A stretch of DNA of 64,000 nt from positions 87,762,097-87,826,096 of the forward strand of contig CM037590.1 of the NCBI GenBank assembly GCA_021018995.1, in the 5' to 3' direction. Below, one piece after another: positions 23,380 to 34,233 of the stretch. The first letter of the stretch is position 1. Every line of letters begins with the position of its first letter. The translations under genes and the position numbers were made by a program. The notes beneath the pieces were generated by a model. The model ran no database searches. It saw nothing but the letters and a program-made list of their open reading frames with translations, and had not been told where the DNA came from. Source of the DNA: Chloranthus sessilifolius (Eukaryota; Streptophyta; Magnoliopsida; Chloranthales; Chloranthaceae).

Positions 23380-23810
23380 AGATTTTCTCCTCCACAGTGT
23401 GGGGTTTTTTATGGGAAAGGGAAATCTATTATCTTTTTTGAAATTTTCTCCTCCAAAGTGTGGGGCTTTTTATGGGAAAGGAAAATCTATTATCTTTTTT
23501 AAAATTTTCTCCTCCACAGTGTGGGGCTTTTTATGGGAAAGGGAAATCTATTATCTTTTTTGAAATTTTCTCCTCCACAGTGTGGGGCTTTTTATGGGAA
23601 AGGAAAATCTATTATCTTTTTTGAAATTTTCTCCTCCATAGTGTGGGGCTTTTTATGGGAAAGGGAAATCTATTATCTTTTTTGAAATTTTCTCCTCCAC
23701 AGTGTGGGGCTTTTTATGGGAAAGGGAAATCTATTATCTTTTTTTGAAATTTTCTCCTCCACAGTGTGGGGCTTTTTATGGGAAAGGAAAATCTATTATC
23801 TTTTTTGGAA
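23380..23810. repeat. Seven-copy 60-bp tandem repeat
   Basis: Units of about 60-61 bp begin 'ttttctcctccacagtgtgg' and continue 'ggctttttatgggaaaggga', then 'aatctattatctttttt'. Seven copies are very similar, which points to recent expansion. It lies just after the 3' end of the antisense DUF7745-like gene and well before the end of integrase. Confidence 0.95.
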
Positions 23811-24129
23811 ATTTCTCCCTTTAGGTCTTTTGTGATGTCGGTAATTAGAAGGCCAAATTAGTGGGTCTTTTTTGAGCATGGTCGAACCCTGTTCATGAGA
23901 TACAGGTTTTTCCTTTAAACGTGGGAAGGTCAGCTTCTCAGGGATTGGTCTAGTCTTCTGTCTTTCCCTTTGGTCATGCGAAAGACACTGCCGTAGAGAT
24001 GACATACTTGATCAGGATCTGATCCAATTTTCACATGAGTGGCCCATCAAAAAAGGGGGGAAAGGGGCTCAAGGGGTTCAAACTGAAATGGGCGGGCCAG
24101 AACAGGTCTTCTCCTAATCTCTCTCTTCT

Positions 24130-24335
24130 TGACATTTTTGCTCATAGCGCCCAAGATGGGTTTTCGCCATGCCCGTCATCCCTATTTTTACCCGTAGCGC
24201 TCCTTCGGGTTTTCACTACGTCCATGGGTTCGCTTTCTTACCCCAAGTCCCTTTCAGGTTTTCACCTGGTCCGTGTGAGTTCACTGTTTTTACCCGTGAC
24301 GCCCTTTCGGGTTTTCACCACGTTCATCTTGCTTT
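24130..24335. repeat. Short degenerate tandem repeat
   Basis: Three to four units of about 50-55 bp share 'tttttacccgtagcg', 'ccttcgggttttcac' and 'acgtccatgggttc'. They have diverged more than the 60-bp array to the left. Confidence 0.7.
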
Positions 24336-24934
24336 GAACTCAAATTAATTTTCTTTCTTTTCTTTTTCTTTTTTTCCTTTCTCTTTTTTTTTTTTAGAAC
24401 CAGAAGGCCACGACATGGATGTCGATTTCGTCATAGCCGACTAAATGAAGTTCTGCGTGGTTTGTTAACTCAGCTTGTTCTGATGCAGTAGATGCGATGA
24501 CCGCTTGGGGACCTTAAAGAGGGCATTCTTCCGGGTTGTAATGTGGCCGGGATTCAAACGGGTTGGGTTTTTCTAGGGATTTGGATCTAAGTTTTGAGTG
24601 AATTCTAGATTCGGGGACTCCTCTTTCTTTCCGAAGGCTTTTTATGCCCCAGTCATTTCTTTTTTCTTGGTCCCCCTATTTTTTTGAGGGGTTTTGCTTT
24701 TTTCTTCTTTTTTTTTCCTTTTTTGGTTTGGATTTTTACTCTTTTCTCTTTTCTCTTTTTTCTTGGAATTTTGGGTGGGGTATATGAAGGAAATGGTTAT
24801 TGGCCCGACGTGTGTAGCAAAAAGGGTGAAGGTTTTCAGGGAATATTTCTTTTAGGAAATGGTTATGGCCTCTTTTATGGGGTCCTTAAGCGGTCACGCA
24901 TCTACTTTTATCAAAACTTACCTTGTCTCAAGAC

Positions 24935-25909
24935 CTATGAGTAGAACTTACGACGGTATCCAGCGTTGATGGGCTCAAGAAAGTGGTCTCCGTCCATGGT
25001 GGCGAGGTGAACGGTGTATCCTAGCAAAACCTCTCGAACGACGTAGGGTCCTTCCCAATTTGGCCTAAACTTTCCTCTTGGATCGGCGTGGGGAGACGGG
25101 AAAATTTTCTTCAGTATAGTGTCTCCTACCTTCAGATCTCGACTGTGGACACGCTTATTATAAGCACGTGCAATTCTCCTCTGATAGATCTGGGTGTGGC
25201 ACAAGGCTAGGAGTCTTTTCTCGTCAATTAAATCCAACTGCTCAAAACGAGCTCTTTCCCTCTCAGCTTCAGGTAGATGGGATTCCAAAAGGATATGGAG
25301 CGACGGTACTTCGACCTCAACGGGTAGCACGACCTCGGTCCCATACACAAGGGAGAATGGTGTTGCCCCTATTGCGGTACGGATAGACGTTCTATAGGCC
25401 CAAAGGGCGAAGGGTAACTGCTCGCTCCAATCTCTGTAAGTAACTACCATCTTCTCTAGGATGCGGATCAGAGTTTTGTTGGCCGCCTCTACAGCTCCAT
25501 TCGTCTGTGGCCTGTATGGGGATGATCGATGATGCTTGATCTGGAACTGCTCACACAAGGCCCGAATGTGCCTATTAGCGAAATTAGTGCCATTATTAGT
25601 GATGATATCTTTGGGTATGCCAACTCTACAAATGATGTTATTCTTGATGAAATTCTCGACATGACTGGCCTTAATGCTCGTATAGGAGGCTGCCTCTACC
25701 CATTTCGTAAAATACTCTACCACGACGAGGATGAACTGATGCCCGTTGGAAGCCTTAGGATTGATTTTGCCGATGACGTCGAGACCCCAGGTGGTGAACG
25801 GCCAAGGAGTGTCCATGCTGTGTAAGTCAATGGCCGGAGCGTGTATTAGACTGGAGTGCTTTTGGCATTTGTAGCACTTCTGCACATGCTTGCAGCAATC
25901 GGTCTCCAA
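24935..25909 (-). pseudogene. Integrase of Tat element C
   Basis: The open stretch begins in the zinc-binding region (KCYKCQKHSS). The core shows WPFTTWGLDVIGKI, FILVVVEYFTKWVEA, and HHRSSPYRPQTNGAVEAANK with the catalytic Glu. It continues through FALWAYRTSIRTAIGATPFS and the C-terminal GPYVVREVL region, ending near NAGYRRKFYS. Length and motifs are those of Tat-lineage integrases, without a chromodomain. It would insert the DNA copy into the genome. It is largely open, and belongs to a broken polyprotein. Confidence 0.9.
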
Positions 25910-25927
25910 AGTGATCCAAAAGTATCC

Positions 25928-26539
25928 TTACCTTAGAATTTTCTTTGCAAGCATGTGTCCACTAACGTGTGCCCCGCAGACTCCTTCATGGATCTCCTTC
26001 ATGATCTCAACTGCCTCTTTTCGGGTTAGGCATCGGAGCAGAATATTGTCGTGAGATCGTCTATACAGGAGATCGCCGCAGATGACGTAGTTCGTTGCCA
26101 ATCGCTGGATGGTGTGTCTGTCTACCTTCGATGTTCCTTCTAGGATAGTTCGGGTCTCGAGGAAATTCTTGATGTCCGAGAACCAGGGTGGTTCATCATC
26201 TAACTCTGTAGGTCCTTCGATCAGGTGACAGAAAGCCGATTCGTTCCTCTGCTCTATCATGATCGGCTTCATCACAACTCCATATGGAATCTCAACCATA
26301 GAGGTCAGGGTGGCCAAGGCATCAGCAAACTGATTTCTTGCTCGTGGCACATAGGAGAAGGTAACCTCCTCAAAGCAAGTTATTAGATCCTCAAGATGTT
26401 CATGGTATGGGATCAGTTTCTCATCCTTGGTCTTCCAATCTCCGTTGGTCTGGCATATAATTAACTGTGAATCTCCAAAGACCCTAAGGTGAGTTATATT
26501 TAGATCAAGAGCCACATTGCATGCCTCATACTCGGCCAT
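25928..26539 (-). pseudogene. Second (archaeal-type) RNase H region of C
   Basis: MAEYEACNVALDL, LRVFGDSQLIICQTNGDW and YVPRARNQFADALATLTSM are the signatures of the extra RNase H domain that marks Tat/Ogre elements and lies between the first RNase H and integrase. The block continues to RKEAVEIMKEIHEGVCGAH at the start of the integrase zinc region. It is part of the pol polyprotein. Confidence 0.9.
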
Positions 26540-26635
26540 ATTGTTGGTGCATGGGAAGTTTAATTTGATTGAGATGGGTACATGTGATCCTCTTGGTGAG
26601 ATAAGAATGGCGCCAACTCCTTGGCCCTCAACATG

Positions 26636-27151
26636 CTATGCTCCATCAAAGTGCATTACCCAGGACTCCTCTGTTTCCTCTGTATCCTCATCAGTCATGA
26701 ACAGAATGTCCTCATCGAGGAATTCGGTCCTTAGAGGCTCATAGTCCGGCAGAGGGTTCTCAGCAAGATGATCAGCGAGTGCCTGCCCCTTGATCGACTT
26801 CTGGGTGACATAAGTAATGTCAAATTTGGATAGGAGTAATTGCCATCGTGCAATTCGACCAGTGAGAGCAGGTTTCTCGAACAGGTACTTTAACGGATCC
26901 ATCCGTGCTAGAAGTAGGACGGCTTGGGATAGCAGGTAGTGTCAAAGTCTTTGAGTAACCCATACGAGTGCCAAGCATGCTTTCTCTAGATGAGAATAGC
27001 GCGTCTCGTAGTTAGTGAATTTCTTGCTTAGGTAATAGATGGCCTGCTCTCTTCTTCCTGTCTCATCGTGCTGCCCTAACACACAGCCCATGGAGAGCTC
27101 CATTGTGGACAGGTACATTATCAAGGGTCTACCAGGTACAGGTGGTACCAA
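26636..27151 (-). pseudogene. First RNase H and tether region of C
   Basis: QAIYYLSKKFTNYETRYSHL and KACLALVWVTQRL belong to the RT-linked RNase H. PLKYLFEKPALTGRIARWQL and ALADHLAENP follow, the standard junction to the second RNase H in Tat elements. It is broken in places. Confidence 0.88.
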
Positions 27152-27162
27152 TACCAGAGGTT

Positions 27163-28071
27163 TTAGGAGGTAACTTTTGATCTTGTTGAATGCAGCCTGG
27201 CAGTCATCATTCCACTCAACAGGGCCGTCATTGCTCTTTGATAGGTTGCCCCAGCATTCTTTAGCCCGAATGGCATTACTTTGTAGCAGAAGGTTCCCCA
27301 GGGGGTAATGAACGTTGTCTTCTCGCGATCAACCTCTGCCATCTTTATCTGATTGTATCCTGAGAATCCATCCATAAATGAGAGCATTCCATGCTTTGCA
27401 GTGTTATCGACCAGGATATCAATGTGGGGTAATGGAAAGTCCTCCTTAGGGCTTGCCTTGTTGAGATTTCGAAAGTCAATGCACATTCGAACCTTTCCAT
27501 CCTTCTTCGATACGAGGACGATATTGGCTAGCCACTGCGGGTACTTGGATACCATGAGGAATCCTACGTCATACTGCTTAATGATCTCTTCCTTCACCTT
27601 CAACATCCACTCTGGTCAGAGACGTCTCAGCTTCTGTTTAACCGGCTTAACATCGGGGTAGAGTGGCAACTCATGCTCAACCAGATCTGTATCCAACCCA
27701 GGCATGTCTTCATATGACCATGCGAAGATGTCTTGGTATGATCGAAAGAAGTCTATCATACCTTTCCTCTCTGCGGGGGACAGTGATGTTCCGATTTTGG
27801 TGATTCTGGGAGCCTCTTTGGTGCCCAAATTGACATCCTCCGTCTCTTCAACGATCGGGGTAGGGCCATGCTCAAAATCGGCAAATTGTTTGAGGAGCTC
27901 ATCGGTTTGACCTTTCTCATCCAGACTCGTGACTCCTACCTCTTCTTGTATTTCTACAGGAAAGGGGTCGGCTTCACGTGGGACAGGTATCACGACATCA
28001 ATTTTATTGGGAATTTTAAAGGACAATATTTTTGGAATTGGTATTTTTTCTATTTTTATGGCTTTTTGCAT
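27163..28071 (-). pseudogene. Reverse transcriptase region of C
   Basis: The N-terminal linker shows FRSYQDIFAWSYEDMPGLD and DVKPVKQKLRRL. The RT fingers and palm show VLVSKKDGKVRMCIDFRNLN, DGFSGYNQIKMAEVDREKT and CYKVMPFGLKNAGATYQRAM. These are textbook Ty3/gypsy RT motifs of the Tat lineage. The function was cDNA synthesis. The region is broken in a few places. Confidence 0.9.
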
Positions 28072-28238
28072 TTTTTTGGAGGGCAGCCCCTGGCGAGGTG
28101 GATCTCTATATATACAGGGTAGAGTGGTCCAGAGGCTGACCTCACTTTTTATAGGTTGTTTTTTATTGGGGAGTCGGTGCTATTTTCACGGTATTTGGCG
28201 GCTCCCAGGAGTTGGGAAAAGGATGCCCAATTACTCAC

Positions 28239-28970
28239 CTACAAGGCTTGGCCTTTACCTCTTTGATTGGGAGCGGCATCAGTAGGCTCTTGCAGTTCCT
28301 CCCTCAACATATTTACAGAGGGATCCTCTGGGACCCTATCCACTATGGTTAGGATGGGCCCAGAGTGGCTGGTGCTGGAGTGATGGGTGGACCGGGGAAC
28401 TTCTTCCTCAAATAAGGAAAGGGCGGCTAAGTCCATTTCGAAGTCTGGGGGGATGATGTAGGGATTGGGGGGGTGGACGAAAGCAGGCTTATGTGGGGTG
28501 ACCCTCATCTCCCCATTTAGATCAATTTTTACTACCCCGACGCTCACAAAGGTTTCACGGATGTGGGGGCGAGCGTGAGGTTCCTCTTCCAAGATGATTC
28601 CTCTGGCCTTGGTGACTGCTGCGGCTCTCATCTTTTCCTTGGCCTCTCAGACTTCCTCTTCTCTGGGCCTGTAGCCTAAGCCGAATTTAGTTTGTTGCCC
28701 CTTGGCCTTGACGGGGTCTCTTCTTCCTTGGAGGCGTGGGCCCAGCCCTTTCCCTTTTTGATGGCCCCATCTGTGGAGCATGAACACAGCTGCGTCCATT
28801 CCTCCTCCAGTTTTATCCGGGGTCTTTTTAATTGGTCCGTGGGTGACGGCTGAGAAGTCATACTCGAATCGGTGAAAATCGACGTCCTCTAATGTGTGCG
28901 GTATGTTCAGCACTTTCGGATTCTCAATGTGCAGAGTGCTTCTTTCCCTGTCTTCTCTGCTCTCGCCCAA
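28239..28970 (-). pseudogene. Linker with G-patch-like segment, C
   Basis: Between protease and RT the - strand encodes a hydrophilic region with MLHRWGHQKGKGLGPRLQGR, which resembles the G-patch found next to protease in some retroviruses and plant gypsy elements. It then continues TKFGLGYRPREEEV. The role is unknown; G-patches usually bind RNA. Confidence 0.55.
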
Positions 28971-29000
28971 GATGGTGACAACTTTTTCTTCCGAGATGAA

Positions 29001-29519
29001 TCAGAGCTTTTGGTGCAGGGTAGATGGTATTGCTCCGAGCTTATGTATCCATGGCCGGCCCAATAGCAGATTGAAAGTAGACTTGATGTCCATCACCTGA
29101 AAGGGGGTGGTGAAGGTTTGTGGCCCGAGGATCAGGTCGAGGTCTACTTCTCCTATGATTTCTCTTCTGGTATTATCAAATCCCCGAGCGCTTGATATGG
29201 ATGGCCGGAAGGTGTCGAGGTTCGCCCCAATTTTGATTGCCATCCTTAGAGGGCATACGTTCAATGCCAACCCGTTGTCGATTAGGACCAACTGCACCAC
29301 CAAGTTTCCTACTTCCACTGTTATATTTAAGGGCTTAGAGTGGTCATTCCCCTCGATTGGTAGGTTCACATCAGTGAATGAGATGGCATTTGGGGCCAAC
29401 ACCTGCCCTATTATTTCTCCTACTTCATCTGGAGTTACGTGAGTGGAGACATGTGCGTCCTTGAGTGCTACCATTAGGGCTTGAAAGTGGAGCGGGGACG
29501 TGATTAACAAATCCCACAC
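29001..29519 (-). pseudogene. Aspartic protease region of C
   Basis: VQLVLIDNGLALNVCPL is the active-site region of a retropepsin-like protease, followed by VDLDLILGPQTFTTPFQV and LLLGRPWIHKLGA, the conserved end of the domain in Tat elements. It would cut the polyprotein. It is part of a broken gag-pol frame. Confidence 0.82.
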
Positions 29520-29930
29520 AGTGATATGTGCGGGTGTTCTCTTGAGCTACGTCTCTAGTATGTGCTCTCTGGCCATTTTTTCAAAGGGATTCCCCGCGGC
29601 CTGTTCTTTCTTCTTCTCTTCTCCTCTAACGGCCCCTGATGCTTCCGGCTGTGTAGAAATCCGGCCTGATCGAGTAACAAATTCAACAGCCTCCTCTTGG
29701 TTGCACCTGGCATTCATGTCTGTCTGTTCATAGCTTAATGGCACTTGATGCGGGTCATAGGCAGGCTTCGGGATAAGGAAAGGAGTGCATGGTAATTCTG
29801 GGGAAGATTGGGTTGGACACGCCAGTTTCTCGGGTCCCACCAGGTTGACTCCAGTAGGGGGCAGAATGGTAGTGGCGGGAATTGGTGGGGTTGAATTTGT
29901 GGGTGCAAGGGGGGCTTGTACAGGTATTAC

Positions 29931-32654
29931 CTAGGCTTGGTTAGACCAGTGGTGATTGGGAGCAGGTGATAAGGGGATTGGGTGAGGGGTTGCTTGCTTG
30001 GGTGGCGGTAGAGTTGGATTGGGGCCAAAATAACGAAGGGATGGCGAGAGTGTGACTGGGATGGAGGGATGGGGAGACATCTGAGGAGCGGGGTGATAGG
30101 GATATGAAGGGTTTGTATATGGGGTGGCATGGTGGGATGATGACGGGTTCGTGGATGACGTATGGTAAATTAGGGGTGATGGAGTTGTGCATGGAGCGGG
30201 ATGATTGGGACATGGTAGGGTAGTGAGTGGAATAGGGGGATATGAAGGGTTTGTATAGGGGGTGGCAAGGTGGGATGATGATGGGTTTGTGGATGAAATG
30301 GGATAGATTGGGGATGATGGAGTTGCGCATGGAGCGAGGTGATTTGGGGGTGGTGGGATGGTATATTGGGTGGTGGGATTTGAAGGTGCGTGTGGAATGG
30401 AGTAACTTGGGGATGGCAGAGTAGTGTATTGGGTGGAGAGATTTGAGGGTGTGTATGGGATAGGATAATACGGGGATGGCGGAGTTGTGTATGGTATGGG
30501 GTGATTTGGGTGTGACGGAGGGGTGTATGGGGTAAATTGGGCGTGGGATGGATATGTGTATGATTGCGGCGGGGCTGTGCCCATTTGGATTTGATAGGTG
30601 GGAGCAGGAGTGGAAAAATATTGCCCTAAATCTAAGGGCTCCTCTTGGTATGTCGGTGTGGGGAAATAATCAGCCAGATACAACGGCTCGATCACCCCAA
30701 CAAATAGTTCATCTTCGTTCGACCTGGGGAGTGAAAATTCCTCCTGATTATTGATACAATTCGAAGGGTCAAACTCTTCTTCTTCCTCCTCTATCCAATG
30801 AATGTTAGGCCTGGGGCCTCCTGGGTGCGGTGGCAGAGGGGCTTGATGGATATTCTGGTTCTGCCCTTGAGGAAGTGGCAGGGGAATGATTTTTCCCGCC
30901 TCTATCAGATCTTGGACCGCGTGCTTTAACGGGAAGCAGCGGTCCGTAGGGTGACCCGGTCCCTGGTGGAAGCTGGCAACTCCTCCACTGCTGCAGATCT
31001 CATCCTCCTCATACTGTTGGTCATGGTATTGGTGAGGGGCGAGTTCTGCTATTTGGACTTGGGGGGTGAGGGGTTGGATGACCTGGTGGGACCATATGGT
31101 TTGTAGGGGATGAGAAGGGATAAATGGATGAGCGGTTTGTGGGTAAGTGATGTGCTGAGTTGGGTGCACATTCTGGGGGTGAGGGAGGTGTGGTTGAGGT
31201 GGCGGGATGTTGTGGGTTTGAGGAATGGGATGGATTGGATTTCCCGTTGGAGGCGGGATGGGGGCGTAAGGGGTATAAGTGAATGAAGGGTACTGGTGGG
31301 GGGGTATGGGGTTAGTGAATGGGCCTTGATGAGCGTGGGTGGATGGGCCTTGGGTTTGAGGGATTTGGGTTTGATGATTTTGGAAGGCTTGGATTGATGG
31401 GCCTTGGGCTTGGGTGTGGGGGTTAGTATGACTTTGGGTCAATGGGCCTTGTTGGGTTTGGGCTAATGAGTCATGAAGCTGGGTTTGGGTCCATGGGCCT
31501 TGGGCTTGTGCTAATGGCCCATGAGGGAGTTGGGTTTGGGTCCATGGGCCTTGGGCTTGGGCTTGATAGGTTTGGGTCCAAGGGCCGTGGGGGGCTTGGA
31601 ACTGGGCCTGGGTCTGATGGGTTTGGACTTGGGCCTGAGTCCATGGGCTTTAATGATTTTAGGCCTGGGCTTGGGTCTGATGGGCTTGGGCTTGAGCCCA
31701 TGGGCTTTGAGGGGTTTGGGCCTGGGATTGAGTCTGATAGGTTTGGCCTTGGGCCCATGGGTTTTGAGGGTTTTGAGCCTGGGCCTGGGTCTTATGGGCT
31801 TGGGCCCATGGGCTTTGAGGGTTTTGGGCCTGAGCCTGGGTCTGATGGGCTTAGTCTTGTGCCCATGGGTTTTGAGGGTATTGGGCTTGGAATTAAGGTG
31901 GGGGATTTTGGGAGGTATGGACGATGGGTGGTTGGGCATGGTTTAGAGGGAATGGGGTATGGAGGTTTTGGAGATTTGGATGCGGGGTTAGAGGTGTAGG
32001 GTTCCGAGAAGCAGCCCACAAGGCGTACATCGTTCTCATGTCCTCCATTGAGGGCATGGATTCAGGTGTGAGATTGGGGGGTGATGGCTCACTTAAGGAT
32101 GGAGGGGGTTGGAAGAAATTGGGCATGACCTGTATGGGGGCATGGGTGGTTGTGCTTGGGGGGTATGGATGTATGGCTATGGAAGAGGGTAGGTTGTTGG
32201 TCATATCCTGGGAAGAGTTGGGCATGACCTGGGTAAATGGGGGGGTATGTTGGGACGTGGATGGGCCATGTGGTGGGGATGGAATGTGAGATGAGGTGGA
32301 TGGGATGTGGGATGTAGGGGGCATGGATGATGAGATGGATGGAACGTGGGAAGTAGGCGGGGGACGAGGCTCCCTATGGGGTCTTTGGAAATATGGGGGT
32401 GCGATAAGGGTGTTTGGATGGGAGATGGGGATATATGGGTCGGTTGGGAAATGAGGGGTTTCAGTAGGGGATGAAAAGGGGGTATGTTGTGAGAATGTGA
32501 GGGAGGGGGTGGGGTGGATCTGAACACGGGCGCCCCAAATGGGCCCATGATATCGAACCTGGTTTGGGTGAAGGTGTCGGAGATCGGGTCTTCTCCTATA
32601 TGAGAATGGGATGGGGATGATGGCGGGGATGTATCGGCTCTTGACATGATTCAC
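29931..32654 (-). pseudogene. Proline-rich gag-like region of C
   Basis: The reading begins MSRADTSPPSSPSHSH near 32654. Most of it is rich in P, H, T, S and Y. The only clear gag signature is GHPTDRCFPLKHAVQDLIEAG (30895-30960), the usual C-terminal gag motif before protease in this lineage. I recognise no capsid core. Two segments are tandem repeats: about 31440-31900 (roughly 57-60-bp units around CCCATGGG) and about 29950-30560 (units coding for SNP-SS-ATPYTNPSYP-like peptides). It is broken. Confidence 0.6.
31440..31900. repeat. GC-skewed minisatellite in the gag-like region of C
   Basis: Units of about 47-60 bp recur around 'cccatgggctttgagggttt', with at least five copies between 31640 and 31870 and weaker ones to the left. 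The strong G over C skew gives long open frames in several frames on both strands, none of which looks like a real gene on the + strand. Confidence 0.8.
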
Positions 32655-33269
32655 TGACGAGTGTTGTATCGATGTCTCGGGTAAGGGCCAAATACCTTCC
32701 TGGTTCTCCTTCTACAGGTCGGGTTTGAGGTTGCCATAGTAACGGTCACACCAAAATATACTTTTTTGTTTTTGTTTTCTTTTTTCTTTTTGCTTGTTTT
32801 GTTTGTTTTTGTTTGTTTTTGGTTTTTTGGAAAATGATTTTTTTTTTGTTTTTTTTTTTTTTTTTTTTTGAAGAGAGATTTTTGTTTTTGGTTTTTTTTT
32901 TTTAAGATGAATTTTTTTTTTTAAGATGGAGATTAACTCCCCTTTTCTTAGATGAATAATGACCTGGTGCCTAGGGTCAACTCCCGTTTCGGGTGATATA
33001 TGTAACTTTAGTAGGTCCCACGGTGGGATCCGACACACTTCGGAAGAGGCGAAAGGTAACCCTTTCGTTCTATTGAAGGTGAGGGAATCCACGCAAACGA
33101 CCCGATCCCCCAGAGCAAATCAATGAGAAGTTGCCTTCTTTTGATTGGGCGGGGGCATGTTGGGTGTTATAAAATGCGAGAAGCTACTGCGGGCACTAAT
33201 ACCCCTAATCGGGGAATTGGGGAGGTGGATTGGGCCTCAGATCGGGTTGCTGTGACCCAGTATACACTG

Positions 33270-33385
33270 GGCGTATATATTATGCACGCTCGACCAAAAA
33301 AATGCAGATTTTGGTTGGGCGTATATATTATATACACCTGGCTTAAATTTGGGGATTTTGGCTGGGTGTATATATTATATACGCC
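33270..33385. repeat. Three 21-bp palindromes in the leader of C
   Basis: The copies are at 33270-33290 (imperfect), 33318-33338 and 33365-33385 (each with a single mismatched pair, GGCG facing CACC or GGTG facing CGCC). The mismatches are all of the CpG decay type. Confidence 0.92.
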
Positions 33386-34213
33386 TGGCAAAATCAATTC
33401 TGTCAGTGTAGTTTGACAGTGAACAGCAAGCCCAAAAGTGGGTCTTTGAATTGGTTTCCTGGAAGGGATGCTCCCGGGGACGGCTGTGTATGTTATCGGG
33501 TCCCTCCTTTCTGTTTCCTAGGGATACACGACTGACTTTCGGGTTGTCTATGCTCTCACCAATGCGGGTTTTATGACTTTATCAGAATTGACAACCCAAC
33601 CGATATACCTCCGGCGCAAGCGCTTTCTCAGGTACTGGAAGGGGTGGCTCTTTTCAGGATCATCACCACTAGGGCTGTCGCCTTACTGGGAACCGGGTAA
33701 ATTATATCTGTGCCTAAACCCCCCCAAAAACCACCCAAAAATGTAAAATAAATTCAATTATTTCCCCACACTGTTGGTTCACTTTTAATTACAAATTTTA
33801 AAAGGGGAGTGAAATTAAGTCCAAAAATCGGGTCGGGGATGACAAGCCCGTGCCGCCTCAACGGGCCGGCGTTCAATGGTGAGATATGATGATTGAAATG
33901 AAAAGTGCACGTAGGCCCGCCAAATGGGTAAGGCTCATAAATGACTGAAATTTAAATGACGTGAAAAAGTAAATGCGAGTGGGCCCGCCAAATGGCTAAG
34001 GCGGCTTAAATGACAAGAATCGTAAAAGCTGAAATTTAAAGGCGCAAGTAGGCCAGCCAATCGGCTAAGGCACCTAAAGGACTGAATCGTAGGGGTGAGT
34101 ATGTTAGTAAAAACAACAAAAATATAGAAAAAATAGCAGAAAATAAAATAGAAGGGTAACGGTTAGTAATAAATAAAAGAAAGGCCAACAAGAGGGGAAG
34201 TGCTAGGGTGAAA

Positions 34214-34231
34214 TCCCCAGCAGAGTTGCCA
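34214..34231 (-). promoter_or_regulatory. Primer-binding site of C
   Basis: The - strand reads TGGCAACTCTGCTGGGGA, two bases inside the 5' LTR. Tat/Ogre elements commonly use a site of this form, reported to pair with tRNA-Arg; the tRNA identity is from memory. Confidence 0.8.
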
Positions 34232-34233
34232 TC

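Larger units (their letters stand above)
23068..24934. mobile_element. Noncoding spacer of C between the antisense gene and integrase
   Basis: No gene is supported. It holds a 60-bp tandem array (23380-23810), a shorter array of about 50-55 bp units around 24130-24330 (recurring 'ggttttcac'), and T-rich runs (24340-24400, 24660-24760). Both the sense pol transcript and the antisense gene would end in this spacer. Confidence 0.75.
32655..34233 (-). mobile_element. 5' leader of C
   Basis: This is the untranslated region between the 5' LTR and the first gag-like codon. From right to left it holds the primer-binding site, a stretch rich in 'ggcccgccaaatggctaagg' near-repeats (about 33900-34080), three palindromes (33270-33385) and a long T-rich run (32755-32935). 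No gene is supported. Confidence 0.75.

Noticed and set aside
31442-31999. Glycine/leucine-rich + strand reading frame (GLGPMGFEGFG-like repeats)
   Set aside because: It is the reverse strand of the minisatellite in the gag-like region of C; open frames arise from the G-rich repeat unit.
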